Origin: Actinomycetota bacterium
GTDB taxonomy: Bacteria; Actinomycetota; Actinomycetes; Nanopelagicales; Nanopelagicaceae
Length of the DNA: 5,332 nucleotides
NCBI GenBank assembly: GCA_009924725.1
Contig: RFRA01000080.1
Location: 1-5,332 of the forward strand
Direction: 5' to 3'
Part shown: in pieces, positions 1 through 4,864 of the stretch
How the letters are laid out: every line of letters begins with the position of its first letter
Numbering within the stretch: position 1 is the stretch's first letter
Notes under the pieces: model-generated
What the model was told of the DNA's origin: nothing
What the model saw: only the letters and a program-made list of their open reading frames with translations
Database searches by the model: none
Position numbers and translations under genes: made by a program

Positions 1-204
1 TCATCTTGGGATGGTGGATCTCCAGCAACATTTCCATTATCTGGCGTGATCGCTGGTTGGCAACAAGGCATTCCAGGAATGAAAGAAGGCGGACGTCGCT
101 TGCTAGTAATTCCCGCCGAACTTGGTTATGGCGCAGCTGGTGGTGGACCAATCGGCCCAAATGAAACTTTAATTTTCGTCGTAGATGTAATTTCAGTTTC
201 TTAA
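1..204 (+). CDS. FKBP-type peptidyl-prolyl cis-trans isomerase, C-terminal fragment
   Basis: Only the last 67 codons are in the window; the gene begins upstream and ends at a TAA. The translation carries the core of an FKBP domain, the fold that catalyses cis-trans isomerisation of peptidyl-proline bonds. Visible landmarks are GVIAGWQQGIPGMKEGGRR (fragment residues 15-33), with the Val-Ile pair and the Trp that forms the floor of the active site, then the IPAELGYG stretch with the conserved Tyr (residue 43). The final strand, LIFVVDVISVS, has the conserved Phe (residue 59). The usual IPPN turn reads IGPN here, a mild deviation. Whether the protein is a cytoplasmic single-domain FKBP or a secreted or lipoprotein form cannot be judged, because the N-terminus is missing. 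It ends 5 bp from the end of the convergent oxidoreductase gene and has no visible link to riboflavin synthesis. The family assignment is firm. Confidence 0.93.
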   Translation, partial: SSWDGGSPATFPLSGVIAGWQQGIPGMKEGGRRLLVIPAELGYGAAGGGPIGPNETLIFVVDVISVS

Positions 205-209
205 ACTAC

Positions 210-1280
210 TTAAGCTTTAAAAGTACGGCCACGCTCTAACGGTGCTGGCCAACTAATCATTTCTTTAAGCTCTTCGGCAGCAGCCATCGCCCAGCGTGGA
301 TTTCTAATCATCGCGCGTGCCAAGAAAACCGCATCTGCTTTATTTGAATTGATGATTTCCTGTGCTTGATGTGGGTCGGTAATCGCACCAACTGCAGCAA
401 CTGCAATATCTGATTCAACTTTGATTGCTTGTGCAAATGGAACTTGGTATCCCGGAACTGGCTTAATCGGTGCGTTATGTAAGTTGCCGCCAGATGAAAC
501 GTCGATTAAGTCAACGCCAATTTCCTTTAGCTGCTTACAAAGTTCTACTGAATCAACGATCTGCCAACCTTCATCTGTCCAGTCACTCGCTGAAATACGA
601 ATGAAAAGGGGAGTTGAATTCGGAATCGCATTTCGAACAGCGGTCGTAACTTCAATTAGGAATCGCACACGATTCTCAAATGAGCCACCGTATTCATCAG
701 TGCGCAGATTAGATAACGGTGAATAGAACTGATGAAGCAAGTACCCATGGGCGGCATGAATTTCAATTACATCGAATCCCGCCTTGATTGCATTTTTGGC
801 AGCTTGAGCGAAATCTTTAACTAACTGATGAATCTGCGGAACAGTTAGTGCAAGCGGTTCGGGCATTCCGTGATAAGCCTGAACAGAGGCAGAATGTGTG
901 GTCCACCCACCTTCAGCAGGTGTTGCCATTAAATGATCATCAGTTGGTCGCATGGTGGAACCTTTACGACCTGCATGTGCCAATTGAATTCCCATCGCAA
1001 CACCTTGGGTATGTGCGAAATCAGTTATCTTTTTAAATGCTGCAATTTGTTTATCGTTATAAATTCCAGGGCAAGCAATTGAGATTCGACCTTCCGGCAC
1101 AACACCAGATGCCTCTGCCATAACCAATCCAGCTTCACCGGTTGCAAATGCACCGAGATGTGCCATATGCCAATCACCCACGACGCCATCGATCGCTGAG
1201 TACTGACACATCGGACTTACCCAGACTCGGTTCTTAATGGTCAGGCCACGAAGTGTGATGGGATCGAATAAGTTGCTCAT
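210..1280 (-). CDS. Old Yellow Enzyme family FMN-dependent NAD(P)H:flavin oxidoreductase (YqjM/NamA type)
   Basis: A complete 356-residue TIM-barrel flavoenzyme, expected to reduce activated C=C bonds of enals, enones or similar electrophiles using NAD(P)H and bound FMN, in the cytoplasm. Signatures of the YqjM ('thermophilic-like') subclass are present: SPMCQYSA with the flavin-tuning Cys25 and Tyr27, Gln99 in IQLAHAGRK, and the substrate-binding pair His175/His178 with Tyr180 in HAAHGYLLHQFYSPLSN. YGGSFENR (197-204), Arg228 in FIRIS and the C-terminal ERG (Arg350), which matches the arginine finger donated to the neighbouring subunit, complete the set. Length is normal for the family and nothing appears broken. 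The ATG is chosen because the family N-terminus (LFDPITLRGLTIKNR) follows at once. No Shine-Dalgarno precedes it, but a TAATAT box sits 6 bp upstream, suggesting a leaderless message. It diverges from the riboflavin operon. Its physiological substrate cannot be told from sequence. Confidence 0.95.
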   Translation of the reverse strand: MSNLFDPITLRGLTIKNRVWVSPMCQYSAIDGVVGDWHMAHLGAFATGEAGLVMAEASGVVPEGRISIACPGIYNDKQIAAFKKITDFAHTQGVAMGIQLAHAGRKGSTMRPTDDHLMATPAEGGWTTHSASVQAYHGMPEPLALTVPQIHQLVKDFAQAAKNAIKAGFDVIEIHAAHGYLLHQFYSPLSNLRTDEYGGSFENRVRFLIEVTTAVRNAIPNSTPLFIRISASDWTDEGWQIVDSVELCKQLKEIGVDLIDVSSGGNLHNAPIKPVPGYQVPFAQAIKVESDIAVAAVGAITDPHQAQEIINSNKADAVFLARAMIRNPRWAMAAAEELKEMISWPAPLERGRTFKA

Positions 1281-1286
1281 GCTTAA

Positions 1287-1292
1287 ATATTA
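1287..1292 (-). promoter_or_regulatory. -10 box of a probable leaderless promoter for the OYE-family gene
   Basis: Read on the minus strand, TAATAT ends 6 bp before the oxidoreductase ATG, so a start about 7 bp downstream of the box would fall on the A of the ATG. No purine-rich ribosome binding site lies between the box and the start. Leaderless messages are common in Actinobacteria, which fits. The -35 region is not convincing (no TTGACA-like hexamer at 16-18 bp), so the call rests on the -10 and its spacing. Confidence 0.5.
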
Positions 1293-1320
1293 GACCCATT
1301 AACGGCGCACAGAGTTGGAG

Positions 1321-1329
1321 TGCTAATGT
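1321..1329 (+). promoter_or_regulatory. Extended -10 promoter element for the riboflavin operon
   Basis: TGCTAATGT fits the extended -10 pattern TGnTAnnnT, with TG at 1321-1322 and the hexamer at 1324-1329. Transcription would start around 1336, immediately before the 5' strand of riboswitch helix P1, which begins at 1338. A weak -35-like TTAACG lies at 1299-1304 with a long 19-bp spacer; an extended -10 needs little from the -35. The position just upstream of the aptamer is the main support. Confidence 0.5.
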
Positions 1330-1337
1330 TAAGCAAT

Positions 1338-1459
1338 TGTTTCCGGGGTCGGTGTAATTCCGAACCGGCAGTGAAAGTCTGCGACCCGAACGCATCCAGC
1401 GCTCGGTGGACTTGGTGTAATTCCAAGACCGACGGTTAAAGTCCGGATGAGAGGAAACA
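1338..1459 (+). ncRNA. FMN riboswitch aptamer (RFN element)
   Basis: A full RFN element, the FMN-sensing aptamer that precedes riboflavin synthesis genes in many bacteria. P1 closes perfectly over 7 bp (1338-1344 with 1453-1459). P2 is TCGG/CCGA (1349-1352 with 1360-1363) and P5 is CTTGG/CCAAG (1411-1415 with 1423-1427); both have the same loop, TGTAATT. P3 pairs 1368-1371 with 1379-1382. The hallmark conserved 3' block GACGGTTAAAGTCCGGATG (1431-1449), followed by an A/G-rich stretch into P1, is present, as is the GGGG junction 1345-1348 of J1/2. Nothing essential to the aptamer is missing. It lies directly upstream of ribD, as expected, and FMN binding should lower expression of the four downstream genes. 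Confidence 0.97.
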
Positions 1460-1463
1460 TTAT

Positions 1464-1490
1464 TTAGGTGGGCTAACCATGCCTGCCTAG
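1464..1490 (+). other. Leader hairpin between the aptamer and the expression platform
   Basis: Segment 1466-1473 pairs with 1481-1488 over 8 bp, including two G-U pairs, around the 7-nt loop 1474-1480; it can be extended by U-A and U-G pairs to 1464/1490. No T-run follows, so it is not a terminator. Its role is unknown. It may simply keep this part of the leader folded so that the distant aptamer and platform segments come together. Confidence 0.5.
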
Positions 1491-1495
1491 GTTTG

Positions 1496-1522
1496 GCGCT
1501 CAGAAATAAAAAATCTGAGCGC
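1496..1522 (+). other. Perfect 9-bp leader hairpin with an A-rich loop (not a typical terminator)
   Basis: GCGCTCAGA (1496-1504) and TCTGAGCGC (1514-1522) are perfect complements around the 9-nt loop AATAAAAAA. The stem is strong, but what follows is GAATTAAG rather than a T-tract, so intrinsic termination is doubtful. It could be a pause or spacer hairpin, or a weak T-less terminator of the kind sometimes proposed for Actinobacteria. The helix itself is plain in the sequence; its function is inference. Confidence 0.6.
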
Positions 1523-1530
1523 GAATTAAG

Positions 1531-1569
1531 CACCCCGGAAATCGCTACTAAAGATTTCTAAGGGAGGTG
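1531..1569 (+). promoter_or_regulatory. Shine-Dalgarno-sequestering hairpin of the FMN riboswitch (translational OFF state)
   Basis: CACCCC (1531-1536) pairs with the ribD ribosome binding site (1563-1569) over 6 bp with one bulged A at 1565. Inside this, GAAATC (1538-1543) pairs perfectly with GATTTC (1553-1558) around a 9-nt loop. The composite stem hides the whole GGGAGGTG. The same left arm is complementary to the aptamer: 1532-1541 pairs with 1340-1349 over ten Watson-Crick pairs, and 1542/1339 adds a G-U. The two folds exclude each other. The likely scheme is that FMN holds the aptamer together and the Shine-Dalgarno is hidden; without FMN the aptamer's 5' strand captures the left arm and translation proceeds. 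Confidence 0.75.
1561..1569 (+). promoter_or_regulatory. Strong ribosome binding site that decides the ribD start
   Basis: AGGGAGGTG is close to the ideal complement of the 16S rRNA 3' end (AAGGAGGTG). Six bases separate its GGAGG core (1563-1567) from the ATT at 1574, which is ideal spacing. The first in-frame ATG, at 1595, is 27 bases away and therefore out of reach. It is the best ribosome binding site in the window and the target of the sequestering hairpin. Confidence 0.85.
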
Positions 1570-1573
1570 TGAC

Positions 1574-2584
1574 ATTAGCGAGTTAGATATTTCAATGCTC
1601 AAGCGAGCTAATGAACTAGCCTGCCTTGGCTTAGGTCTAACTGGAACAAATCCCATTGTTGGAGCTGTCGTAGTCGACTCCGCCGGCAAAATCATCGGTG
1701 AAGGTTTCCATAAGGCTGGCCCTCATGCCGAAGTTGTGGCACTCGAGCAAGCTGGGCAACTGGCGCAAGGCGCAACACTGTTTGTAACGCTCGAACCTTG
1801 TAATCATCAGGGAAAAACGGGGCCGTGCACTGAAGCAATTATTAAAGCTGGCATCGCCAAAGTTGTTTATGCAGTGCATGACCCAAATGTTGTAGCAAGC
1901 GGGGGAGCAAAAACGCTCGAAGCCGCCGGAATTGAAGTTGTTTTCAATGGTGAAGTTCCTGAAATTGTTCAGAGTAATCGAGCTTGGCTACATAAGATTA
2001 AAAACAACCGTCCGTATTTCATTTGGAAAATTGCCACAACGCTAGATGGCCGAACTGCCGCAATCGACGGCAGTTCAAAGTGGATCACCGGCGAAGAGTC
2101 TCGCGCAGAAGTTAGCCAACTACGTTCTGAGAGCAGCGCAATTTTGATTGGCACTGAAACGGCGCTTGCTGATAATCCAAATCTGATTCCGCGAGATCAA
2201 GAGACGACGAGCAAGAATAATCCCGTCAGAATCGTGATGGGTTTGCGTGAGATCCCAAGTGATTTCAATTTGCATAATGATGCGGCCGAAACTGTATTCC
2301 TGCGCAGCCATGATTTTTCCGACTTGTTGCAACTATGCGCTGAGCGCGAGTTCAACCAATTATTAATTGAATCGGGTAGTGAATTAGGTACTGCGCTACT
2401 AAAGGCTGGACTAATTGATGAATTGATTATCTTTCAAGCAGCAAGTTTGCTGGGCTCTGGCCAATCATTTATTGGGGACCTAGGAGCCACCAATATCAAG
2501 GAAAAAATGGACTTTTTGATCAGAGATGTTGCGCAATTCGGTAATGATTTAAAAATCACGCTAACCAAGGAAACGGGGATCTAA
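1574..2584 (+). CDS. ribD: Bifunctional RibD: diaminohydroxyphosphoribosylaminopyrimidine deaminase / 5-amino-6-(5-phosphoribosylamino)uracil reductase
   Basis: Catalyses deamination and then NADPH-dependent side-chain reduction of the pyrimidine intermediate made from GTP. From the ATT start it has 336 residues. The N-terminal zinc deaminase domain (about 1-150) has HAE (His51, Glu53) and PCNHQGKTGPC (Cys76, Cys85). The reductase domain follows: KIATTLDGRTA (about 152-162), SKWITG, ALADNP, and ESGSELGTALLKAGLIDELI near residues 266-284. Start choice: an in-frame stop at 1559-1561 leaves no ATG, GTG or TTG before the ATG at 1595, yet the only good Shine-Dalgarno points at ATT 1574. Starting there gives MSELDIS before MLKRANELA, matching the short lead of E. 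coli RibD (MQDEYYMARALKLA) and placing the zinc ligands one residue from E. coli His50/Cys75/Cys84. The conservative alternative is the ATG at 1595 (329 residues). First gene of the operon, under FMN riboswitch control. Function is certain; the start is probable. Confidence 0.95.
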   Translation: MSELDISMLKRANELACLGLGLTGTNPIVGAVVVDSAGKIIGEGFHKAGPHAEVVALEQAGQLAQGATLFVTLEPCNHQGKTGPCTEAIIKAGIAKVVYAVHDPNVVASGGAKTLEAAGIEVVFNGEVPEIVQSNRAWLHKIKNNRPYFIWKIATTLDGRTAAIDGSSKWITGEESRAEVSQLRSESSAILIGTETALADNPNLIPRDQETTSKNNPVRIVMGLREIPSDFNLHNDAAETVFLRSHDFSDLLQLCAEREFNQLLIESGSELGTALLKAGLIDELIIFQAASLLGSGQSFIGDLGATNIKEKMDFLIRDVAQFGNDLKITLTKETGI

Positions 2585-3184
2585 ATGTTTACTGGTTTAG
2601 TTGAAAGCATAGGCAGAGTAGCAAGCATCGATATGGCTACCGACTCTGCAGTATTCACCTTTGAATCAGTGCCATTTGCCGATTCATTAAGTATTGGGGA
2701 TTCTGTTTCAGTAAATGGCACTTGCTTAACCGTTACAAAATTTGATAGCAATTCTTTTTCAGTCGATGTCATGACGCAAACCCTGAAACTCACTTCATTG
2801 CAGAATCTCGAAAAAGGCGATGCCGTAAATCTTGAACGCGCAGCTCTAGTCAGCTCTCGACTTGGCGGACATATTGTTCAGGGCCATGTCGATGGCACTG
2901 GCTCAATTGCACTTCTTAGCCCCGGCGAAAAGTGGCTACAGATGGACATTCAATTTCCTGCCGAACTTATGAAATATGTAGTGCCGCAAGGATCAATTTG
3001 TATCGATGGCGTTTCATTAACTGTGGGATCAGTACAGGATGAATTAGATCAAATCACTGTTTGGTTGATTCCGGAGACTCTTGCTAAGACAAATTTGTCA
3101 GTTAAGAAACCTGGCGATTTAGTAAATATTGAAGTTGATGTTCTAGCCAAATATGTTGAACGACTAACTAAAAGAGATAACTAA
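2585..3184 (+). CDS. ribE: Riboflavin synthase, alpha subunit
   Basis: Dismutates two molecules of 6,7-dimethyl-8-ribityllumazine to riboflavin and the pyrimidine that RibH uses again. The 199 residues show the internal duplication of the family. The first half starts with MFTGLVESIG and has GDSVSVNGTCLTVT (residues 38-51, Cys47 at the position of the conserved active-site Cys). The second half begins near the LGGHIVQGHVDGTG stretch (93-106, with His96 and His101) and carries the matching GSICIDGVSLTVGSV (136-150). The MFTG N-terminus is essential in the family and fixes the start. The ATG follows the ribD TAA with no gap; CGGGGA at 2574-2579 serves as ribosome binding site inside the ribD end. 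Translation is probably coupled to ribD. Length and motifs are normal. Confidence 0.97.
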   Translation: MFTGLVESIGRVASIDMATDSAVFTFESVPFADSLSIGDSVSVNGTCLTVTKFDSNSFSVDVMTQTLKLTSLQNLEKGDAVNLERAALVSSRLGGHIVQGHVDGTGSIALLSPGEKWLQMDIQFPAELMKYVVPQGSICIDGVSLTVGSVQDELDQITVWLIPETLAKTNLSVKKPGDLVNIEVDVLAKYVERLTKRDN

Positions 3185-3185
3185 G

Positions 3186-4397
3186 ATGGAAAAAACAATG
3201 ACGAACATTGCCGAAGCGGTAGAAATTTTTGCCCAAGGTAAATTCCTAATCGTGATCGATGCTGAAGATCGTGAGAATGAAGGCGATTTGATTATCTCTG
3301 GCGAGAAAATCACTGATCAAGATATGGCTTTCCTGATTCGCCACACATCAGGAATTATTTGCTCAGCAATTAGTGCTAAGCGAGCTAAGGAACTTAACTT
3401 GCCGATCATGGTTCGAGAGAACGAAGATCTGCGACGTACGGCCTTCACCGTTTCTATCGATGCTAAAGCCGGTCTAACCACTGGTATTAGCGCTACAGAG
3501 CGAGCGAATAGTGTGCGCAAGCTGGCTTCAGCTAATAGTCAGGCGTCAGATTTCATTCGCCCAGGCCATGTGTTTCCATTAATTGCGCACCCCGAAGGCT
3601 TAGCCGGTCGCAGTGGTCATACCGAAGCCGGGCTAGCGCTGTGCCAATTAGCTAACCAAGGCGAATCAGGCGTTCTATCAGAATTAGTCAATGACGATGG
3701 AACAGTAATGAAAGGCATGCAACTCTTTGATTTTGCGGCAGAGTTTGAAATTCCAGTAATCACAATTGAAGATCTGACTAAGTATGCGATCGAACATTTA
3801 CCGAAGAGTTCAGCCGGTAAAGATGAAATCAAGTGGGCGCAGTTGCCACATGAGAGTGGCAGTTGGCAAATCGCCACCTTTAAGGGCGATGCTGGTGTTG
3901 ATCACGCGGTTTTGAAGTTTGGCGAAGGTGCAGATAAGACGCTGATCAGAGCGCATTCCGAATGTCTCACTGGTGACGCCTTTGGTTCACTTCGTTGTGA
4001 TTGTGGCGAGCAATTAAAGAGTTCATTTGAACTGATTGCTCAACGAGGTGCTGGCTACATCATTTATCTACGTGGTCAAGAAGGTCGTGGCATTGGGCTT
4101 AGCGAGAAAATCAAGGCTTATCTATTGCAAGATGCTGGCGCAGATACCATCTCGGCTAATCTTGAACTAGGTCACCAAAACGATATCCGTGATTGGCAAG
4201 ACTTAATTTCAATCTTGGATCAATTAGGGATCAAGGATGTTGAGTTGATTACGAATAACCAAACAAAAGTTGATGCCATTGTTAAGAGTGGTCGAGAAGT
4301 AAAAGTTGTATCAGTGGCGCCAATAGTAAACAAATTCAATCGTTCATACTTGCTAACCAAGAAAGATAAAATGAATCACATGCTAGGGGAGATCTAA
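3186..4397 (+). CDS. ribBA: Bifunctional RibBA: 3,4-dihydroxy-2-butanone 4-phosphate synthase / GTP cyclohydrolase II
   Basis: Supplies both precursors of riboflavin: RibB converts ribulose 5-phosphate to the four-carbon unit, and RibA opens GTP. The DHBP synthase domain spans about 1-205: DRENEGD (28-34), the HTSGIICSA stretch with Cys59, FTVSIDAKAGLTTGISATERA (87-107), RPGHVFPL (125-132) and RSGHTEA with Arg142 and His145. The cyclohydrolase II domain (about 206-395) has zinc ligands Cys260, Cys271 and Cys273 in SECLTGDAFGSLRCDCG, the RGQEGRGIGL loop (296-305), Tyr312 in IKAYLLQD and Arg335 in DIRDW. Both sites therefore look active. Small departures: FPLRA is FPLIA, and the DGTMAR turn is DGTVMK. 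The start lies one base after the ribE stop with no strong Shine-Dalgarno; a second in-frame ATG at 3198 is an equally possible start and loses only four residues. Overlaps ribH by one base. Confidence 0.96.
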   Translation: MEKTMTNIAEAVEIFAQGKFLIVIDAEDRENEGDLIISGEKITDQDMAFLIRHTSGIICSAISAKRAKELNLPIMVRENEDLRRTAFTVSIDAKAGLTTGISATERANSVRKLASANSQASDFIRPGHVFPLIAHPEGLAGRSGHTEAGLALCQLANQGESGVLSELVNDDGTVMKGMQLFDFAAEFEIPVITIEDLTKYAIEHLPKSSAGKDEIKWAQLPHESGSWQIATFKGDAGVDHAVLKFGEGADKTLIRAHSECLTGDAFGSLRCDCGEQLKSSFELIAQRGAGYIIYLRGQEGRGIGLSEKIKAYLLQDAGADTISANLELGHQNDIRDWQDLISILDQLGIKDVELITNNQTKVDAIVKSGREVKVVSVAPIVNKFNRSYLLTKKDKMNHMLGEI

Positions 4398-4864
4398 TGG
4401 CCGGAACATCACCAACTTTAGAGTCACTTAATCTAAAGGCTTTAGTGGGCAAGAAAGTAGCCATAATTTCTGCGCAATGGCATCCAGAAATCTGTGACAA
4501 CTTAGCCGCTGGTGCAGAGCTGATTTTCAAAGCCGCTCAAGTTGAATTCGAAACTTTCACTGTTTCCGGGTCCTTTGAACTACCCCTAGCTGCCCAGATA
4601 AAACTAGATCAAGGTTTTGATGCAGCAGTGGTTCTTGGCTTAGTAATGCGCGGTGATACAGCGCACTTTGACTACATCTGCCAAGGCGTTACCTCAGGTG
4701 TCATGCAAGTTTCACTTACTAAATCTAAGCCAGTTGGTTTTGGTGTCTTGATGTGTGACAACTTGGCGCAAGCAGTTGAACGCTCAAATGTTGGACTTGG
4801 AATTGGCAACAAGGGCGAAGAAGCCGCACTGGCCGTTCTTGCACTCTGGAATTTAGTTAATTAG
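4397..4864 (+). CDS. ribH: 6,7-dimethyl-8-ribityllumazine synthase
   Basis: Condenses the RibD-derived aminouracil (after dephosphorylation) with the RibB product to give lumazine, the substrate of RibE; family members form pentameric or 60-subunit shells. At 155 residues it has normal length. Visible motifs are SAQWHPEI (25-32) with the substrate-stacking Trp28, SGSFELP (57-63), the GLVMRGDTAHFDY loop (81-93) with catalytic His90, VGFGVLMCDNLAQAVERS (113-130), and Arg129 and Lys139 in the phosphate-binding end. Three positions differ from the commonest forms: Gln27 where Arg is frequent, Ser57 for the Pro of PGSFE, and MCDNL for TTDTL. The catalytic set is intact, so activity is expected. 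The ATG overlaps the ribBA stop (TAATG), with AGGGGAG at 4385-4391 as a good ribosome binding site; coupling to ribBA is likely. Last gene of the operon. Confidence 0.97.
   Translation: MAGTSPTLESLNLKALVGKKVAIISAQWHPEICDNLAAGAELIFKAAQVEFETFTVSGSFELPLAAQIKLDQGFDAAVVLGLVMRGDTAHFDYICQGVTSGVMQVSLTKSKPVGFGVLMCDNLAQAVERSNVGLGIGNKGEEAALAVLALWNLVN

Noticed and set aside
207..225. Possible bidirectional terminator between the FKBP and OYE genes: TACTT/AAGTA with a 9-nt loop
   Set aside because: Only five mostly A-T pairs and no T-run on either side; too weak to call a terminator.
1351..1424. Direct repeat GGTGTAATTCC at 1351-1361 and 1414-1424
   Set aside because: These are the P2 and P5 hairpins of the FMN aptamer, which are similar by design; not a separate repeat element.
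1479..1490. Minimal open frame ATG-CCT-GCC-TAG (Met-Pro-Ala) in the rib leader, preceded at 6 bases by AGGTGGG
   Set aside because: A three-codon frame with a purine-rich match arises easily by chance. The same AGGTGGG is paired in the 1464-1490 hairpin, and the aptamer already explains control, so it is not reported as a leader peptide.
1496..1522. Intrinsic transcription terminator as the riboswitch output
   Set aside because: The stem is perfect but is followed by GAATTAAG rather than a T-tract. The sequestering hairpin over the ribD ribosome binding site gives a better explanation of control, so it is listed only as a leader hairpin.
1234..1533. 99-residue open frame on the minus strand across the riboswitch and the OYE start
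   Set aside because: It runs antisense through a structured RNA and out of frame into the OYE gene, has no recognisable protein features, and is a shadow frame.
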